This document shows, piece by piece, positions 12,968-20,788 of a DNA stretch of 38,258 nucleotides (its first letter is position 1; each line of letters opens with the position of its first letter). Under the pieces are notes generated by a model. That model made no database searches. It saw only the letters and a program-made list of their open reading frames with translations, and was not told the origin of the DNA. This DNA is from a virus, in the IMG/VR virus record IMGVR_UViG_3300042465_002980, positions 1-38,258 of that record; one strand, written 5' to 3'. Position numbers and translations under genes: made by a program.

Positions 12968-14762
12968 ACTTGACGCCGCCATCGCCCTTGCAGCCAAGGG
13001 CTTTGAGGTGTTCCCGATCAAGCCGGGGGCGAAGTTCCCGCCGCTGGTCAAGGACTGGCCCAATAAGGCATCCAATATTGTCCAATTCTTTGGCCCGTGG
13101 TGGGACAAGAACCCGGACGCGAACATCGGGATCCACGCCAAAGGCATGATTGTCATTGACGTTGACGTCAACAAGGGTGGTGATGACTCGCTGGCCTTAC
13201 TGGAGATGACGCACGGGTTTCCTGAAACCCTTACAACGATCACCCCCACCGGCGGGCGCCACCTGTTTTACCGCACCGACGCGCCGGTCGCCAACGGGGT
13301 GGACTGCCTTGGCCGAGGGGTTGACATCCGTGGGCAGAACGGCTACGTTGTAGCCCCTGGCTCAGAGGTCGAAGCCGGGCGCTACCGGTTCGACAAGGAC
13401 ATCCCGATAGCCGACGCGCCCGACTGGCTTGTGCTAAAACTTGGCACGGTCGTACACAAAACCAGCACGTCCACCACCGATGTACAGGATGCGCCAGTGG
13501 ACGTGGTGGCGCGGGCGCGGGAGTGGCTGGCCAAGCAACCCGGCGCCGTCGAAGGCGAGGGTGGCGACGCGCAGACCTTCAAGGTCATCTGCGCCCTACG
13601 GGATCTGGGGCCGTCAGCCGAGCAGGCCGGCGAACTGCTGGCGGAGTGGAACGATCGCTGTTCCCCGCCGTGGACGCCCAACGAATTAGGCGTTAGGGTG
13701 GGTAACGCCTACCGCTATGCACAGAACGACGCTGGCGCGCGCGCCGCCATGCCGGATGACTTCCCAGTCATGGACGTGCTGCCGGCCCCACCCCGCAAGC
13801 CCACCAAGGTCACTCGCCTTTCTCAATTCGCGAATCAAGAATCCAAGGGCGCGGGCTACTTGGCCAAGGGGTTGCTGCAGAAGGCATCCTACGCCATTGC
13901 CTACGGCCCCCCTGGGGGCGGCAAGACCTTCACCCTGCTGGACTTGGCCTACAACATTGCCGCCGGCAAGGACTGGATGGGTCATAAAGTCCACGGCGGG
14001 CCGGTGCTCTACCTGCCTTTTGAGGGTGGTGGCGGGCTAATCAAGCGCGCCCAGGCGCTGCGCCAGAAGTATGGCAACGAGGACGTGCCGTTCTTCATCG
14101 CCCCTGCCAGCTTCAATCTGCGGGAGCAGACTGGCCGCAAGGAACTGGGTGCCGTCATTGCTGACCTGCCGGAGAAGCCGGTGCTGATCGTGATCGACAC
14201 CTTGGCCCGTGCGCTGATGGGCGGGGATGAAAATTCCGCACAGGACGTAGGGGCTTTCAACAGCGCGGTGGCGGCCCTCATTGAGTCAACCGGCGCCTGC
14301 GTGCTGATCGTCCACCACTCCGGCAAGAACCAGAACGCCGGGGCGCGCGGGTCGTCTGCCCTCTTGGGCGCCATTGACACGGAACTGCAGATCAGCGACA
14401 ATAGGGTTACGGCCAGCAAGCAGCGGGACGTGGAGATTGGCGCACCGATTGGCTTCAAGCTGGTGCCGGTGGTGGTGGGGCTGGACTCCGATGGCGACGA
14501 GATGACATCCTGCGTGGTGGAGCCGGACGCCGTAGGCACCGGCCCGACTGGCAGACTGGCTGGTCACGCCAAGCGGGGGTTTGAAGTGCTGTGCCAGCTG
14601 CGGCCGGACAACACTTCGATCAGCGACATCGAATGGAAGGAAGCGTGCCTTGAGTTCCTGCCGGCACGCAAGGCTTCATTCTATGACATGAAGCATGTGC
14701 TGCTGAAGAAGCGATACATTGTGGTTGACAACGAAGGGCTGGTGACACGGAGGATGGAGTAA
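12957..14762 (+). CDS. prim-pol primase fused to RepA-like helicase
   Basis: The 601-aa protein combines two domains. The N-terminus is a bifunctional primase-polymerase: Asp68-x-Asp70 (VIDVDVN), GGRHLFY with His102, and a GVDIRGQNGYVVAPGS segment. A helical linker follows. The C-terminal half is an AAA_25/RecA-like helicase with Walker A GPPGGGKT (317-324), Walker B VLIVID (409-414) and HHSGKN. It should prime and unwind at the phage fork, next to the polymerase. The last 60 residues resemble a winged-helix tail. The ATG at 12957 overlaps the polymerase end. Confidence 0.92.
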   Translation: MVSKLDAAIALAAKGFEVFPIKPGAKFPPLVKDWPNKASNIVQFFGPWWDKNPDANIGIHAKGMIVIDVDVNKGGDDSLALLEMTHGFPETLTTITPTGGRHLFYRTDAPVANGVDCLGRGVDIRGQNGYVVAPGSEVEAGRYRFDKDIPIADAPDWLVLKLGTVVHKTSTSTTDVQDAPVDVVARAREWLAKQPGAVEGEGGDAQTFKVICALRDLGPSAEQAGELLAEWNDRCSPPWTPNELGVRVGNAYRYAQNDAGARAAMPDDFPVMDVLPAPPRKPTKVTRLSQFANQESKGAGYLAKGLLQKASYAIAYGPPGGGKTFTLLDLAYNIAAGKDWMGHKVHGGPVLYLPFEGGGGLIKRAQALRQKYGNEDVPFFIAPASFNLREQTGRKELGAVIADLPEKPVLIVIDTLARALMGGDENSAQDVGAFNSAVAALIESTGACVLIVHHSGKNQNAGARGSSALLGAIDTELQISDNRVTASKQRDVEIGAPIGFKLVPVVVGLDSDGDEMTSCVVEPDAVGTGPTGRLAGHAKRGFEVLCQLRPDNTSISDIEWKEACLEFLPARKASFYDMKHVLLKKRYIVVDNEGLVTRRME

Positions 14763-15016
14763 TGCCCCTTTATGATTTGTTCTGCCCCACCTGCCACCGG
14801 ACAGTCGAACGCCAGTGCAAGATCAACGACCGGCTATCCCAACGCTGCTATCACGATGGCGATATCCTGACCGTCAAGATTGCGCCGGTCTACGGCAAGA
14901 TGGCGGGCACGGTGCTGAAAGGCGGCGGGCCTGATCGGTTCACCGCCGACATGATTGGCTGCCGGGTGGACGAACTGCCTAGCGGATTGCGGGCGGACAA
15001 AGGGGCCGCGAAGTGA
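14762..15016 (+). CDS. small FmdB-like zinc-ribbon protein
   Basis: The 84-aa product starts like FmdB-type zinc ribbons (MPLYDLFCPTC), with Cys8 and Cys11 as the first knuckle. The second knuckle is not a clean CxxC: the available residues are Cys19 and Cys29. It may bind zinc imperfectly or dimerise. The C-terminal part is basic and Gly-rich. It starts with a TAATG overlap (GGATGGAG upstream) and ends in a GTGA overlap with the adenine methyltransferase. Confidence 0.65.
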   Translation: MPLYDLFCPTCHRTVERQCKINDRLSQRCYHDGDILTVKIAPVYGKMAGTVLKGGGPDRFTADMIGCRVDELPSGLRADKGAAK

Positions 15017-15453
15017 GTTTCACCGATGGCAATAAAGCGGACGGCAAGCACTACTGGCTGACGCCGCCAGAGTTAATGGATCGGTTGCAGTTGGAGTTTG
15101 ACTTCAACTATGACCCCTGCCCTTTCCCAAAACCCGACGATTATGATGGGCTGGACGCGGAGTGGGGGTCGCGTAGCTACGTCAACCCGCCGTTCGGTGT
15201 CGTCCTGCACAAAGGTAAAAAGAAAGGCGCCACTGCTTGGGCGCGGAAGTGTATCGAAGAACACCGCAAGGGCAAGACTGTTGTGATGGTCTACCCTATC
15301 GACAAGTGGGTATTGATGTTGCTGGACGCCGGTGCTAAGGTGCGCAACCTAAAGGATGTGAAGTGGTGTGCCACTGAGGACGGGGCACCCGGCAAAGGTA
15401 CCGGCCGGCACGTCGCTATGTTCGTGCTAGAGGCCGAACAGCCGCCCAAATAA
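15013..15453 (+). CDS. phage N6-adenine DNA methyltransferase (Dam-type)
   Basis: The 146-aa protein fits the phage N-6-adenine methyltransferase family: WLTPPELMDRL near residue 15, FDFNYDPCPFP (29-39), DGLDAEWG (45-52), the catalytic NPPF (58-61), and a later strand VVMVYPIDKW. It should methylate adenine in DNA, protecting it or marking it. It starts with GTG at 15013 in a GTGA overlap. It is the last gene of the plus-strand unit, and its 3' end overlaps the convergent minus-strand gene by 38 bp. Confidence 0.87.
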   Translation: MSFTDGNKADGKHYWLTPPELMDRLQLEFDFNYDPCPFPKPDDYDGLDAEWGSRSYVNPPFGVVLHKGKKKGATAWARKCIEEHRKGKTVVMVYPIDKWVLMLLDAGAKVRNLKDVKWCATEDGAPGKGTGRHVAMFVLEAEQPPK

Positions 15454-15577
15454 ACCCGACGTTGGCTACGGCATACGCGGCCCAGGCCAGCGCCATGCCC
15501 GGATCACCGGCTTTGCCGTAGCGCACCGACACGGATAGATACAGGCCGGCGGCGATCAGCAGTTCCCAAGGCGTCAC
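15416..15577 (-). CDS. 53-aa membrane protein at the end of the lysis unit
   Basis: It starts with GTG (15577-15575) in a GTGA overlap with the 3TM holin gene and stops at 15418-15416, inside the 3' end of the convergent adenine methyltransferase gene. The 53-aa product has two hydrophobic stretches (about residues 4-18 and 28-47) separated by a short charged loop, and ends in a basic tail. Its place suggests a lysis accessory, such as an antiholin or holin partner, but this is inference from position. Confidence 0.6.
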   Translation of the reverse strand: MTPWELLIAAGLYLSVSVRYGKAGDPGMALAWAAYAVANVGFIWAAVRPLART

Positions 15578-15975
15578 TTGCTGACACCCTTTGCTTTATC
15601 CACCGAACGCAGGGTGCCAAGGCCGAGCAGACCGGTGACGACAACCCACAGCAGGTCAATGTTGACATCCGGTGGTGCTGGCCAGCCCTTGATGGCGCCG
15701 ACCCAAGCCAGGATCGGTTGCAGCAAGGTGGCGTAGACAAAGCCAGCGCCGCCAGCCCAACCAAAGAACGGCCGCCAGCCAGCGACGAACACGGAAGCGT
15801 GCTGCGCCTCGCGCGCATTGATCTCCAGTTGGCCCATGATCTGCTTCAGATCACCATCCTGGGTCATCTTCATCAGTTCCAGTTCGGCGGCAGCCTTCTG
15901 CGCAGGATCCGGGAAGATGCGGTCGATGATACCTTTGCCCAGTTCAAACAGCGGGCCTAAGAGTAACGGGTTCAT
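15574..15975 (-). CDS. 3TM holin (GTA_holin_3TM-like)
   Basis: The 133-aa product fits the holin-of-3TMs family: an amphipathic N-terminus with a helical region, then EINAREAQHASVFVAGWRPF (residues 51-70), the hallmark run before the membrane part. Hydrophobic segments follow at about 70-95 and 106-122, ending in GLGTLRSVDKAKG. It would permeabilise the inner membrane so that the signal-less endolysin encoded just upstream can reach the cell wall. Start and stop both overlap neighbours by 4 bp. Confidence 0.82.
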   Translation of the reverse strand: MNPLLLGPLFELGKGIIDRIFPDPAQKAAAELELMKMTQDGDLKQIMGQLEINAREAQHASVFVAGWRPFFGWAGGAGFVYATLLQPILAWVGAIKGWPAPPDVNIDLLWVVVTGLLGLGTLRSVDKAKGVSK

Positions 15976-16307
15976 TTCTTCCCCTCATGTTCCAGACTGT
16001 AATGATTGCCGTCGTTGAAGCGGCCACCCCAGGTGCCGCCCATCTTTTCCCACTGTTCACCCAGCGGGGTGTGCGCTTCGGTGCTCTCCAAGAACACCCC
16101 ATCCTTGAACAGATTAAAGTCTACCGCCAGGCGCAGCTTGTGGCAGGAGTTGGCCGAGCCGTAGCCCACTTTCCAACCAATCTGGCCGTGCAGCCGCGGG
16201 TCACGGTAGGCGTCACCGAAGGTCAACTCGTACCCGTTGTCGTACGCCCAGATAACCAAGTCCGCAATCATGCGGACGAACTTGCGCTGCTTCTGGCCGA
16301 GGGTCAC
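15972..16307 (-). CDS. endolysin, M15-type L-Ala-D-Glu / D-Ala peptidase
   Basis: The 111-aa enzyme has the M15 peptidase zinc site: SCHKLRLAVD (His56 and Asp63) and DGNHYS (His102), plus YRDPRLHG upstream. It cuts peptide cross-links or stems of peptidoglycan, like the T5 endolysin. There is no signal peptide, so release depends on a holin. It is shorter than many M15 proteins but complete across the zinc motifs. It starts with GTG (16307) in a GTGA overlap with the secreted protein gene. Confidence 0.9.
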   Translation of the reverse strand: MTLGQKQRKFVRMIADLVIWAYDNGYELTFGDAYRDPRLHGQIGWKVGYGSANSCHKLRLAVDFNLFKDGVFLESTEAHTPLGEQWEKMGGTWGGRFNDGNHYSLEHEGKK

Positions 16308-16603
16308 AACGTCACCAAGGGCTTGATGGCCTGTGCCGGGATCACCGACACAGTGCCGTCATCGAAGTACAACCCAATGGCCCCGGCTTCTGTAAAGCCA
16401 CCGAAGCAACCCTCGTTGGTCTTGCCGTTCTGCGTCCACGTTGCTCGCAGCGGCAGGTTCTTCACCGCTGGCAACCGGCACTTCTCGTCAAACAGCGTGA
16501 CGGTAACGCCCGGCGCATTGGCCGCGGCGATGGGTGCGGCGTACAGCCCGACCCAAATAAACAGCAACCCGACAGCGATAACACCTTGCACAATGGTTTT
16601 CAT
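16304..16603 (-). CDS. secreted hypothetical protein in the lysis cassette
   Basis: The 99-aa product has a signal peptide: Lys2, a hydrophobic core to about residue 22, and an Ala-x-Ala-type end near residue 28. The mature part has two Cys (42 and 66), likely a disulphide, and strand-rich sequence with ATWTQNGKTNEGC and FDDGTVSVIPAQA. I have seen similar small exported phage proteins but know no function. Its place in the lysis cassette suggests a periplasmic role. It is not a recognisable Rz or Rz1 spanin. Confidence 0.65.
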   Translation of the reverse strand: MKTIVQGVIAVGLLFIWVGLYAAPIAAANAPGVTVTLFDEKCRLPAVKNLPLRATWTQNGKTNEGCFGGFTEAGAIGLYFDDGTVSVIPAQAIKPLVTL

Positions 16604-16941
16604 ACGCTCCCCTTTGACCAGCCCATTTCAATCTCAATGGCACGGGCGGCTTCCTTGAAGTCGGTGTCGTGCGCGTACTTGTTTGGCACCTGGTCGTGAC
16701 CGAGAGCCGCGTGCAGCATCTCATGTGCCAGGATGCGGAGCAGCATGTCCAGTGATTTTGTGTCGGTGGTGTCTACCCAGATACAGTGGTTGTCGCCAGC
16801 CTTGCCATGGTAGCCATGGGCTTTGAGTGGCTTGGCCACGAACACCATCTTGTTGACCGAGGGCAGGCGGCGGTCACTGCTGAACGCAATCTTTTTGAGG
16901 AAGCAGTAACCCGCGCGCAGGTCACTCTCGTCAAAGTTCAT
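16600..16941 (-). CDS. SprT-like putative zinc metallopeptidase
   Basis: I chose the ATG at 16941 because it forms an ATGA overlap with the preceding holin-like gene; a longer start at 17055 would run through that gene. The 113-aa protein has HEMLH (His73, Glu74, His77) and a later His91 in YAHDTDF, the order of SprT-like proteases. A beta-rich segment with CIWVDTTD precedes it. It is short for SprT and has no visible zinc ribbon. Its presence among lysis genes is unusual. Substrate unknown. Confidence 0.72.
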   Translation of the reverse strand: MNFDESDLRAGYCFLKKIAFSSDRRLPSVNKMVFVAKPLKAHGYHGKAGDNHCIWVDTTDTKSLDMLLRILAHEMLHAALGHDQVPNKYAHDTDFKEAARAIEIEMGWSKGSV

Positions 16942-17123
16942 TTTTTGCGCAGCCAGTCCTGCACAGTCTGCGTTTCGTATATCCGAATAACCGTCCAGAC
17001 AATAGCGGCAATGGTGGCGATGATGGTCAGCGCGGTAGAGAACACCCCAAGCCACGCAGCGAATACCGTACCATAAGCCGCTGCGTCGGCCAGGTGTTTG
17101 ACTTGATCCGTTTGCTGCACCAT
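16938..17123 (-). CDS. 61-aa holin-like membrane protein
   Basis: The ATG at 17123 has AAGGGG upstream; an ATG at 17141 has no ribosome site, so I prefer the shorter form. The product has a polar N-terminus, one long hydrophobic stretch (about residues 18-49) that could hold one or two helices, and a basic C-terminal tail (WLRKK). Size, charge pattern and position at the start of the lysis cassette fit a small holin. With the 3TM holin downstream, the cassette may have a holin pair. Confidence 0.6.
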   Translation of the reverse strand: MVQQTDQVKHLADAAAYGTVFAAWLGVFSTALTIIATIAAIVWTVIRIYETQTVQDWLRKK

Positions 17124-17153
17124 TTTACCGCCCCTTGTCATGTTATGGTTGGA

Positions 17154-18491
17154 TTACCTATCGTACAGAATGTTGACACTGCCGCCATCAAAGGTGTCGG
17201 CGCCACTGCGAGTGATGCGAACGCGATCAAGTTCTGCGGTAAGTGCTTTGGCCCCGCCACCGACACCAGCAAGTGTCGAAGAAAGGCCGGTTGCCCCACT
17301 AGCAACCCAATTAAAGGTAGCGGAGTCCAATAATGTTAAAGTCAAAATACCGCACAGCGTACGTGTATTCCCCCCTATCGGCACAAGAAAACCTGATGAC
17401 GAAGACAATACCCCCTGAGATGCGTTATCGAATACTCCCCAAGCACCAACGTAACCGGAAGTTTCTAATCCGCCTGAGTCTCCGATCTGCACAAGAACGT
17501 CGTCAGTGCCGGACAAGGTGACGTTTGAGAAACTAATCGTTATTCTTTTAATTCCTGTCGGGAGGCTGTTGAAATCAAATGCGGTGCCGGACGCGGTGGA
17601 TTGAACGGCGCCGGAAATAGTGGAGTTGGTGCAATTTGTCAGAACGCCCGATGCAGGAGTACCCAGTGCTGGTGCCACCAGCGTCTTGTTGGACAGGGTT
17701 TGTGTGGCGTCCGTGCCGACCAAGGTAGTGGTGGCGTCCGGCAAAGTAACTGTGCGGTCTGCAGTGGGATCGCCCGGCGTCAGGGTCAGTTCAAAATCAT
17801 CTGACGTGGCCCCTTCAAACACTACAACGCCGTCTTCCGCCACGGTTACTGTGCCACTCAGCGTCGGGTCGGACATTGACCCGCTAGCAGCAGCAGGCGC
17901 ACCCAGCACCGTGCGTGCATCTGCCGCGTTCGCTGCGGCCAGCAGGGTTTCGCTGTACGCCGTGGTCAGTGCGGTATCGGTCGGTGCGGCCAGCGCCACC
18001 AGTTCTTTGCTGGCGTCAAAGCCCAAGTATTTGTTGGCCCGGTCAAACGGCAGCACGGCCAGCCCGTCAGTGGCCGTTTCGTCGGACGACAACCGGACAC
18101 CAAGGTTGTTGCCTTCGTCCAGTTGCTGCGCAATCATGGTCAACCGGTCGAGCCGGTCTTCCAGCACTTCCGCGTCGTTGATGTCGTTGTTCAGGAAGTC
18201 GTCGTCTTGTGTCAGGGGCAGCACGCGGCGAATAACCAGCGTAATCCCCGCAGCCGGTGCGCCGTAGGGGCTGGAGCCGCCAGCCAAACTAACCGTTCCG
18301 GTGGCTCCTGCGCCGCCGGATACCGTGTAGTCCGTGTTTTCGACCAAGGCTTCGGACGCGCCGGTTGAGTCCGTGACCGCCGTGAGCACAAGGTCACTGG
18401 TGTCAAAGAAGACCACTGGCGACGTGGCGAAGCTGGTCGTAACACCGTTGCCAGCGAAGGTCTTGCGGTTAGTTACTGAACTGACAGTCAT
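17154..18491 (-). CDS. tail fibre protein with T7 fibre-like N-terminus
   Basis: The 445-aa protein starts with a T7 tail-fibre-type attachment domain (residues about 1-130), with NRKTFAGNGVTTSFATSPVVFF and the YTVSGGAGATGTVSLAG region. A shaft follows with TLSNKTLVAPALGTPASG (about 270-290), typical of fibres. The C-terminal 150 residues are beta-rich and may be the receptor-binding tip. It should be trimeric and fix host range. An AGGGGA ribosome site precedes the ATG at 18491. It lies upstream of the lysis cassette. Confidence 0.85.
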   Translation of the reverse strand: MTVSSVTNRKTFAGNGVTTSFATSPVVFFDTSDLVLTAVTDSTGASEALVENTDYTVSGGAGATGTVSLAGGSSPYGAPAAGITLVIRRVLPLTQDDDFLNNDINDAEVLEDRLDRLTMIAQQLDEGNNLGVRLSSDETATDGLAVLPFDRANKYLGFDASKELVALAAPTDTALTTAYSETLLAAANAADARTVLGAPAAASGSMSDPTLSGTVTVAEDGVVVFEGATSDDFELTLTPGDPTADRTVTLPDATTTLVGTDATQTLSNKTLVAPALGTPASGVLTNCTNSTISGAVQSTASGTAFDFNSLPTGIKRITISFSNVTLSGTDDVLVQIGDSGGLETSGYVGAWGVFDNASQGVLSSSSGFLVPIGGNTRTLCGILTLTLLDSATFNWVASGATGLSSTLAGVGGGAKALTAELDRVRITRSGADTFDGGSVNILYDR

Positions 18492-18513
18492 TTTTAATCC
18501 CCTATATTCCAGT

Positions 18514-19044
18514 TTACCCTAAGAGCAGGAACATTGTTTCAAGTTCTTGTTTCCGTTGCTTTTTCTTGGTTGGCGTTTGCACCGACATGGCCATCACGTC
18601 CCAGTATGCGATGGGCGGGGGCAGTCGGGTGACGCTGAGTTCCGCATCCTGCCCCGTCACACTGAACGTGCCGTGCTGCGCCACCAGTTCGTAACCCGCT
18701 GTGACCGGCGTGTATGTGATGTCGATGTCTTGCCCGGCCAGCGCAAAGCTGCCATGCAAAGGCGACAGCGCGCGGTTGCGGGCCAGCGCAGCATCCTGGC
18801 CGGTCAGACTGAACGTGCCATGGTTGGCTTCGATCAGCTTGCTGCGCAGCAGCGTGATGTTCTGCCCTGAAAGGCTGAACGTCCCGTGGGTCGGCGATAG
18901 CGCCCGGTTGCGGCTGATCGTAACCGACTGACCAGTCAGGCTGAACGTGCCGTGCTGCGCCGTGATGTCGTAGTTGACCGGCGCCCCACCGCTTGCTGGG
19001 TTGTCGGCAATCGTGCCGTCGGCTATGGTGCCGTAGGCGATCAT
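18514..19044 (-). CDS. tail-associated protein with 22-residue HGTFSLTGQ repeats
   Basis: The 176-aa protein has five copies of an HG-[TS]-F-[SA]-[LV]-x-GQ unit, beginning at residues 31, 53, 75, 97 and 124 (spacing 22, 22, 22, 27). Each unit looks like two short strands, so the protein may form a beta-solenoid or repeat spike. A basic segment with KKKQRKQ near residue 160 precedes a hydrophobic C-terminus. No strong ribosome site is seen; it is probably coupled to the upstream Gly-rich gene, which ends 3 bp earlier. Its place between fibre and appendage genes suggests a virion or assembly role. Confidence 0.65.
   Translation of the reverse strand: MIAYGTIADGTIADNPASGGAPVNYDITAQHGTFSLTGQSVTISRNRALSPTHGTFSLSGQNITLLRSKLIEANHGTFSLTGQDAALARNRALSPLHGSFALAGQDIDITYTPVTAGYELVAQHGTFSVTGQDAELSVTRLPPPIAYWDVMAMSVQTPTKKKQRKQELETMFLLLG
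18625..18954 (-). repeat. 66-bp tandem repeat within a coding sequence
   Basis: The 22-residue protein repeat is visible in the DNA as recurring blocks on the plus strand around 18660, 18750, 18810, 18880 and 18945, each containing a version of CTGAACGTGCCGTG. The period is 66 bp for the first four units. Homologous recombination between units could change repeat number. It is coding, in frame, and not a CRISPR array. Confidence 0.6.
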
Positions 19045-19047
19045 GCG

Positions 19048-19977
19048 TTACCAACACGTCAGGATGGCGAACGCATCGCCGCCGAAGCCCACCTGGCCGA
19101 CGGTAGATGTGGTCAGTGCACCACCCATGCCCCCGCCGCCGCAGCCTGGCGCGCCATGGCCACCACGGCCTTGAACGAGGCCGGTGGTTAAAGCAGTGCC
19201 GTGTGTGGAAGCACTGCCGGTGCCGCCTATGAAGTAGCCAAGATTCGCAACCGGCCGGAAACCAGCATTGCCAAAAGCCGCAGGAACGGTGGCCGTAGCG
19301 GAACCCTGCCCGCCAAGCAGCGTGGGAAAGGCACCCGCGCCCGTTAATTGTCCGCCGTTGGTGCCGGTCGCCGCTGCTGCCGGCAGTCCGCCGCCGCCCG
19401 TGCCGCCCGTAACAAACGCGCCGGTGGTCGGCAGCGTCAGGTTGGCCGCCGCGACAGTCGCACCGCCTGCCGTGCCGACTTGTGACGCCAGCACTTGAAT
19501 CGCATACATCCAGCCCAGCGGCATGTTGGTTGCGGCAGCAATCGCCGCAGCGGTGCCGACCGTGCCGCCTGTTGCACCCGAAGCGTTGCCACCATGTAAG
19601 CCGCCGTTGGCAAACGCGATGACGCCGTTCGCGGCGGTGGCCGGCTCGATCGCCACATAGCTGGCAAAGTTTGCCGTTGCCGTGGGTTTGCGCCCCGCCA
19701 GTGATAAATACAGCCGATCCGGCAATACAGCCAGGGGCATTTGAAGTATCGTGATTGCCCCACTTTGCCCGCCCGCACCACCAGCAGCGGTTGAGTTCGC
19801 GCCGACCACACCAGTGCCGCCATTACCACCGGCGCCAACCAGCACAATGGACAGCATGGACTTGCCACGTGGCTTGGTCCACGTTTTCCAAGACGTGCCA
19901 GCAGTTACCGCGTCGCCAAAGAACCACTGAACATCAGCGGCGCCTGTTGACTTCGGAGTGTGGAAAAAGTCCAGCAT
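19048..19977 (-). CDS. Gly-rich tail appendage / adhesin-like protein
   Basis: The 309-aa product has an ordered N-terminus (residues 1-45, with several Trp and Phe), then long Gly/Ala/Thr-rich stretches such as GAGGNGGTG (49-57), GGTGGGG and GAPGCGGGGMGG near the C-terminus. Such composition is found in phage tail adhesins and poly-glycine folds. It probably contributes to receptor binding beside the fibre. It starts in a TGATG overlap with the upstream gene. The family is not certain. Confidence 0.6.
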   Translation of the reverse strand: MLDFFHTPKSTGAADVQWFFGDAVTAGTSWKTWTKPRGKSMLSIVLVGAGGNGGTGVVGANSTAAGGAGGQSGAITILQMPLAVLPDRLYLSLAGRKPTATANFASYVAIEPATAANGVIAFANGGLHGGNASGATGGTVGTAAAIAAATNMPLGWMYAIQVLASQVGTAGGATVAAANLTLPTTGAFVTGGTGGGGLPAAAATGTNGGQLTGAGAFPTLLGGQGSATATVPAAFGNAGFRPVANLGYFIGGTGSASTHGTALTTGLVQGRGGHGAPGCGGGGMGGALTTSTVGQVGFGGDAFAILTCW

Positions 19978-20426
19978 CAGTATTTGCCGCCAATGACTGA
20001 CACGGCCCAGCCGGTGGTGACTGCCGTGCCAATCCCTCCATAGATGCGATAGCCGGGAGGGATGGCCATGTTCAGCGTGTACTCAATGTCAGGCGACGCT
20101 GCGACGATGCTGTATGCCGTGGCGGGGAGTGTCACTTCACCGATTAGCACGTTGTTGGCCGGGGTGGCCGGGGTGCTGCCGTTGTTCAGGAACAGACGCA
20201 ACACCGATGCGGTGGACGTGCCGGTGATGGCTGCGCACTTGGCGCGCACTCTTTGCACAAAGCCGCCATTGGTGGCGTCCGCCGTGAACAACAGCACAGC
20301 ATTGGCATCGCTGCCGTTAAAACCGGACACGTTGGCGGCGGTCATTGCAGTAGCGATCAGCGCGGACGTGCCGTTCCACTGAATGTCTGCTACCTTGCTA
20401 TAGATTGGGTCATTATTACCGGGCAT
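19977..20426 (-). CDS. small structural protein (149 aa)
   Basis: A strong AAGGAG (20439-20434) lies 7 nt before the ATG at 20426. The protein is beta-rich, with Ala/Thr/Gly-rich sequence and an IQWNG near the start, and lacks membrane segments. It looks like a virion decoration or tail appendage protein, judged from composition and from its neighbours. No enzymatic motif is present. Confidence 0.65.
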   Translation of the reverse strand: MPGNNDPIYSKVADIQWNGTSALIATAMTAANVSGFNGSDANAVLLFTADATNGGFVQRVRAKCAAITGTSTASVLRLFLNNGSTPATPANNVLIGEVTLPATAYSIVAASPDIEYTLNMAIPPGYRIYGGIGTAVTTGWAVSVIGGKY

Positions 20427-20437
20427 TGTCTATCTCC

Positions 20438-20788
20438 TTATGGCATTGCCATGCCGTTAAACTGTGCAACTTGGTAGCCTACGTTTGCGTGGCTGACTGT
20501 CTCTGCTGTCGCTGTGCAGTAGACATTCGATGTCCCTGCCAGCGTGATCGCGTTTCCTGAATTAGAACTGCTCCGTATCAAGTCTCTGGTCAACCCCGTA
20601 GTACCGTTGAACACACCTTCACCCACTTCCCACAATGCTCCAGACACCAGCAGGTAGGTCACTTTCAGCGACGCACTGCCGAACGCTGAAGCAAAGGTGC
20701 GGTAGTTGGTGACAGCCCCCGCAAGGGTGACGGCCCCCGTCCCTGTGGTGGCGGTAGTCTCTTGAACCCTGTCAGCGATGTATGGCAT
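20438..20788 (-). CDS. small structural protein (116 aa)
   Basis: It starts in a TAATG overlap with the upstream gene. The 116-aa protein begins MPYIADRVQETT and has GTGAVTLAGA, WEVGEGVF, LTRDLIRSSSNSG and a strand-rich C-terminus. This arrangement is familiar from small podovirus and siphovirus appendage proteins of unknown function. It is probably part of the virion. Confidence 0.65.
   Translation of the reverse strand: MPYIADRVQETTATTGTGAVTLAGAVTNYRTFASAFGSASLKVTYLLVSGALWEVGEGVFNGTTGLTRDLIRSSSNSGNAITLAGTSNVYCTATAETVSHANVGYQVAQFNGMAMP

Noticed and set aside
15466-15521. Inverted repeat CTACGGCA / TGCCGTAG as a terminator between converging units
   Set aside because: The arms are 40 bp apart, no T-run follows on either side, and both arms lie in the coding sequence of the 53-aa membrane protein.
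18625-18954. Possible CRISPR array from regular repeats
   Set aside because: The repeats have 66-bp periods, are imperfect, lie in frame within a protein gene and have no unique equal-length spacers.
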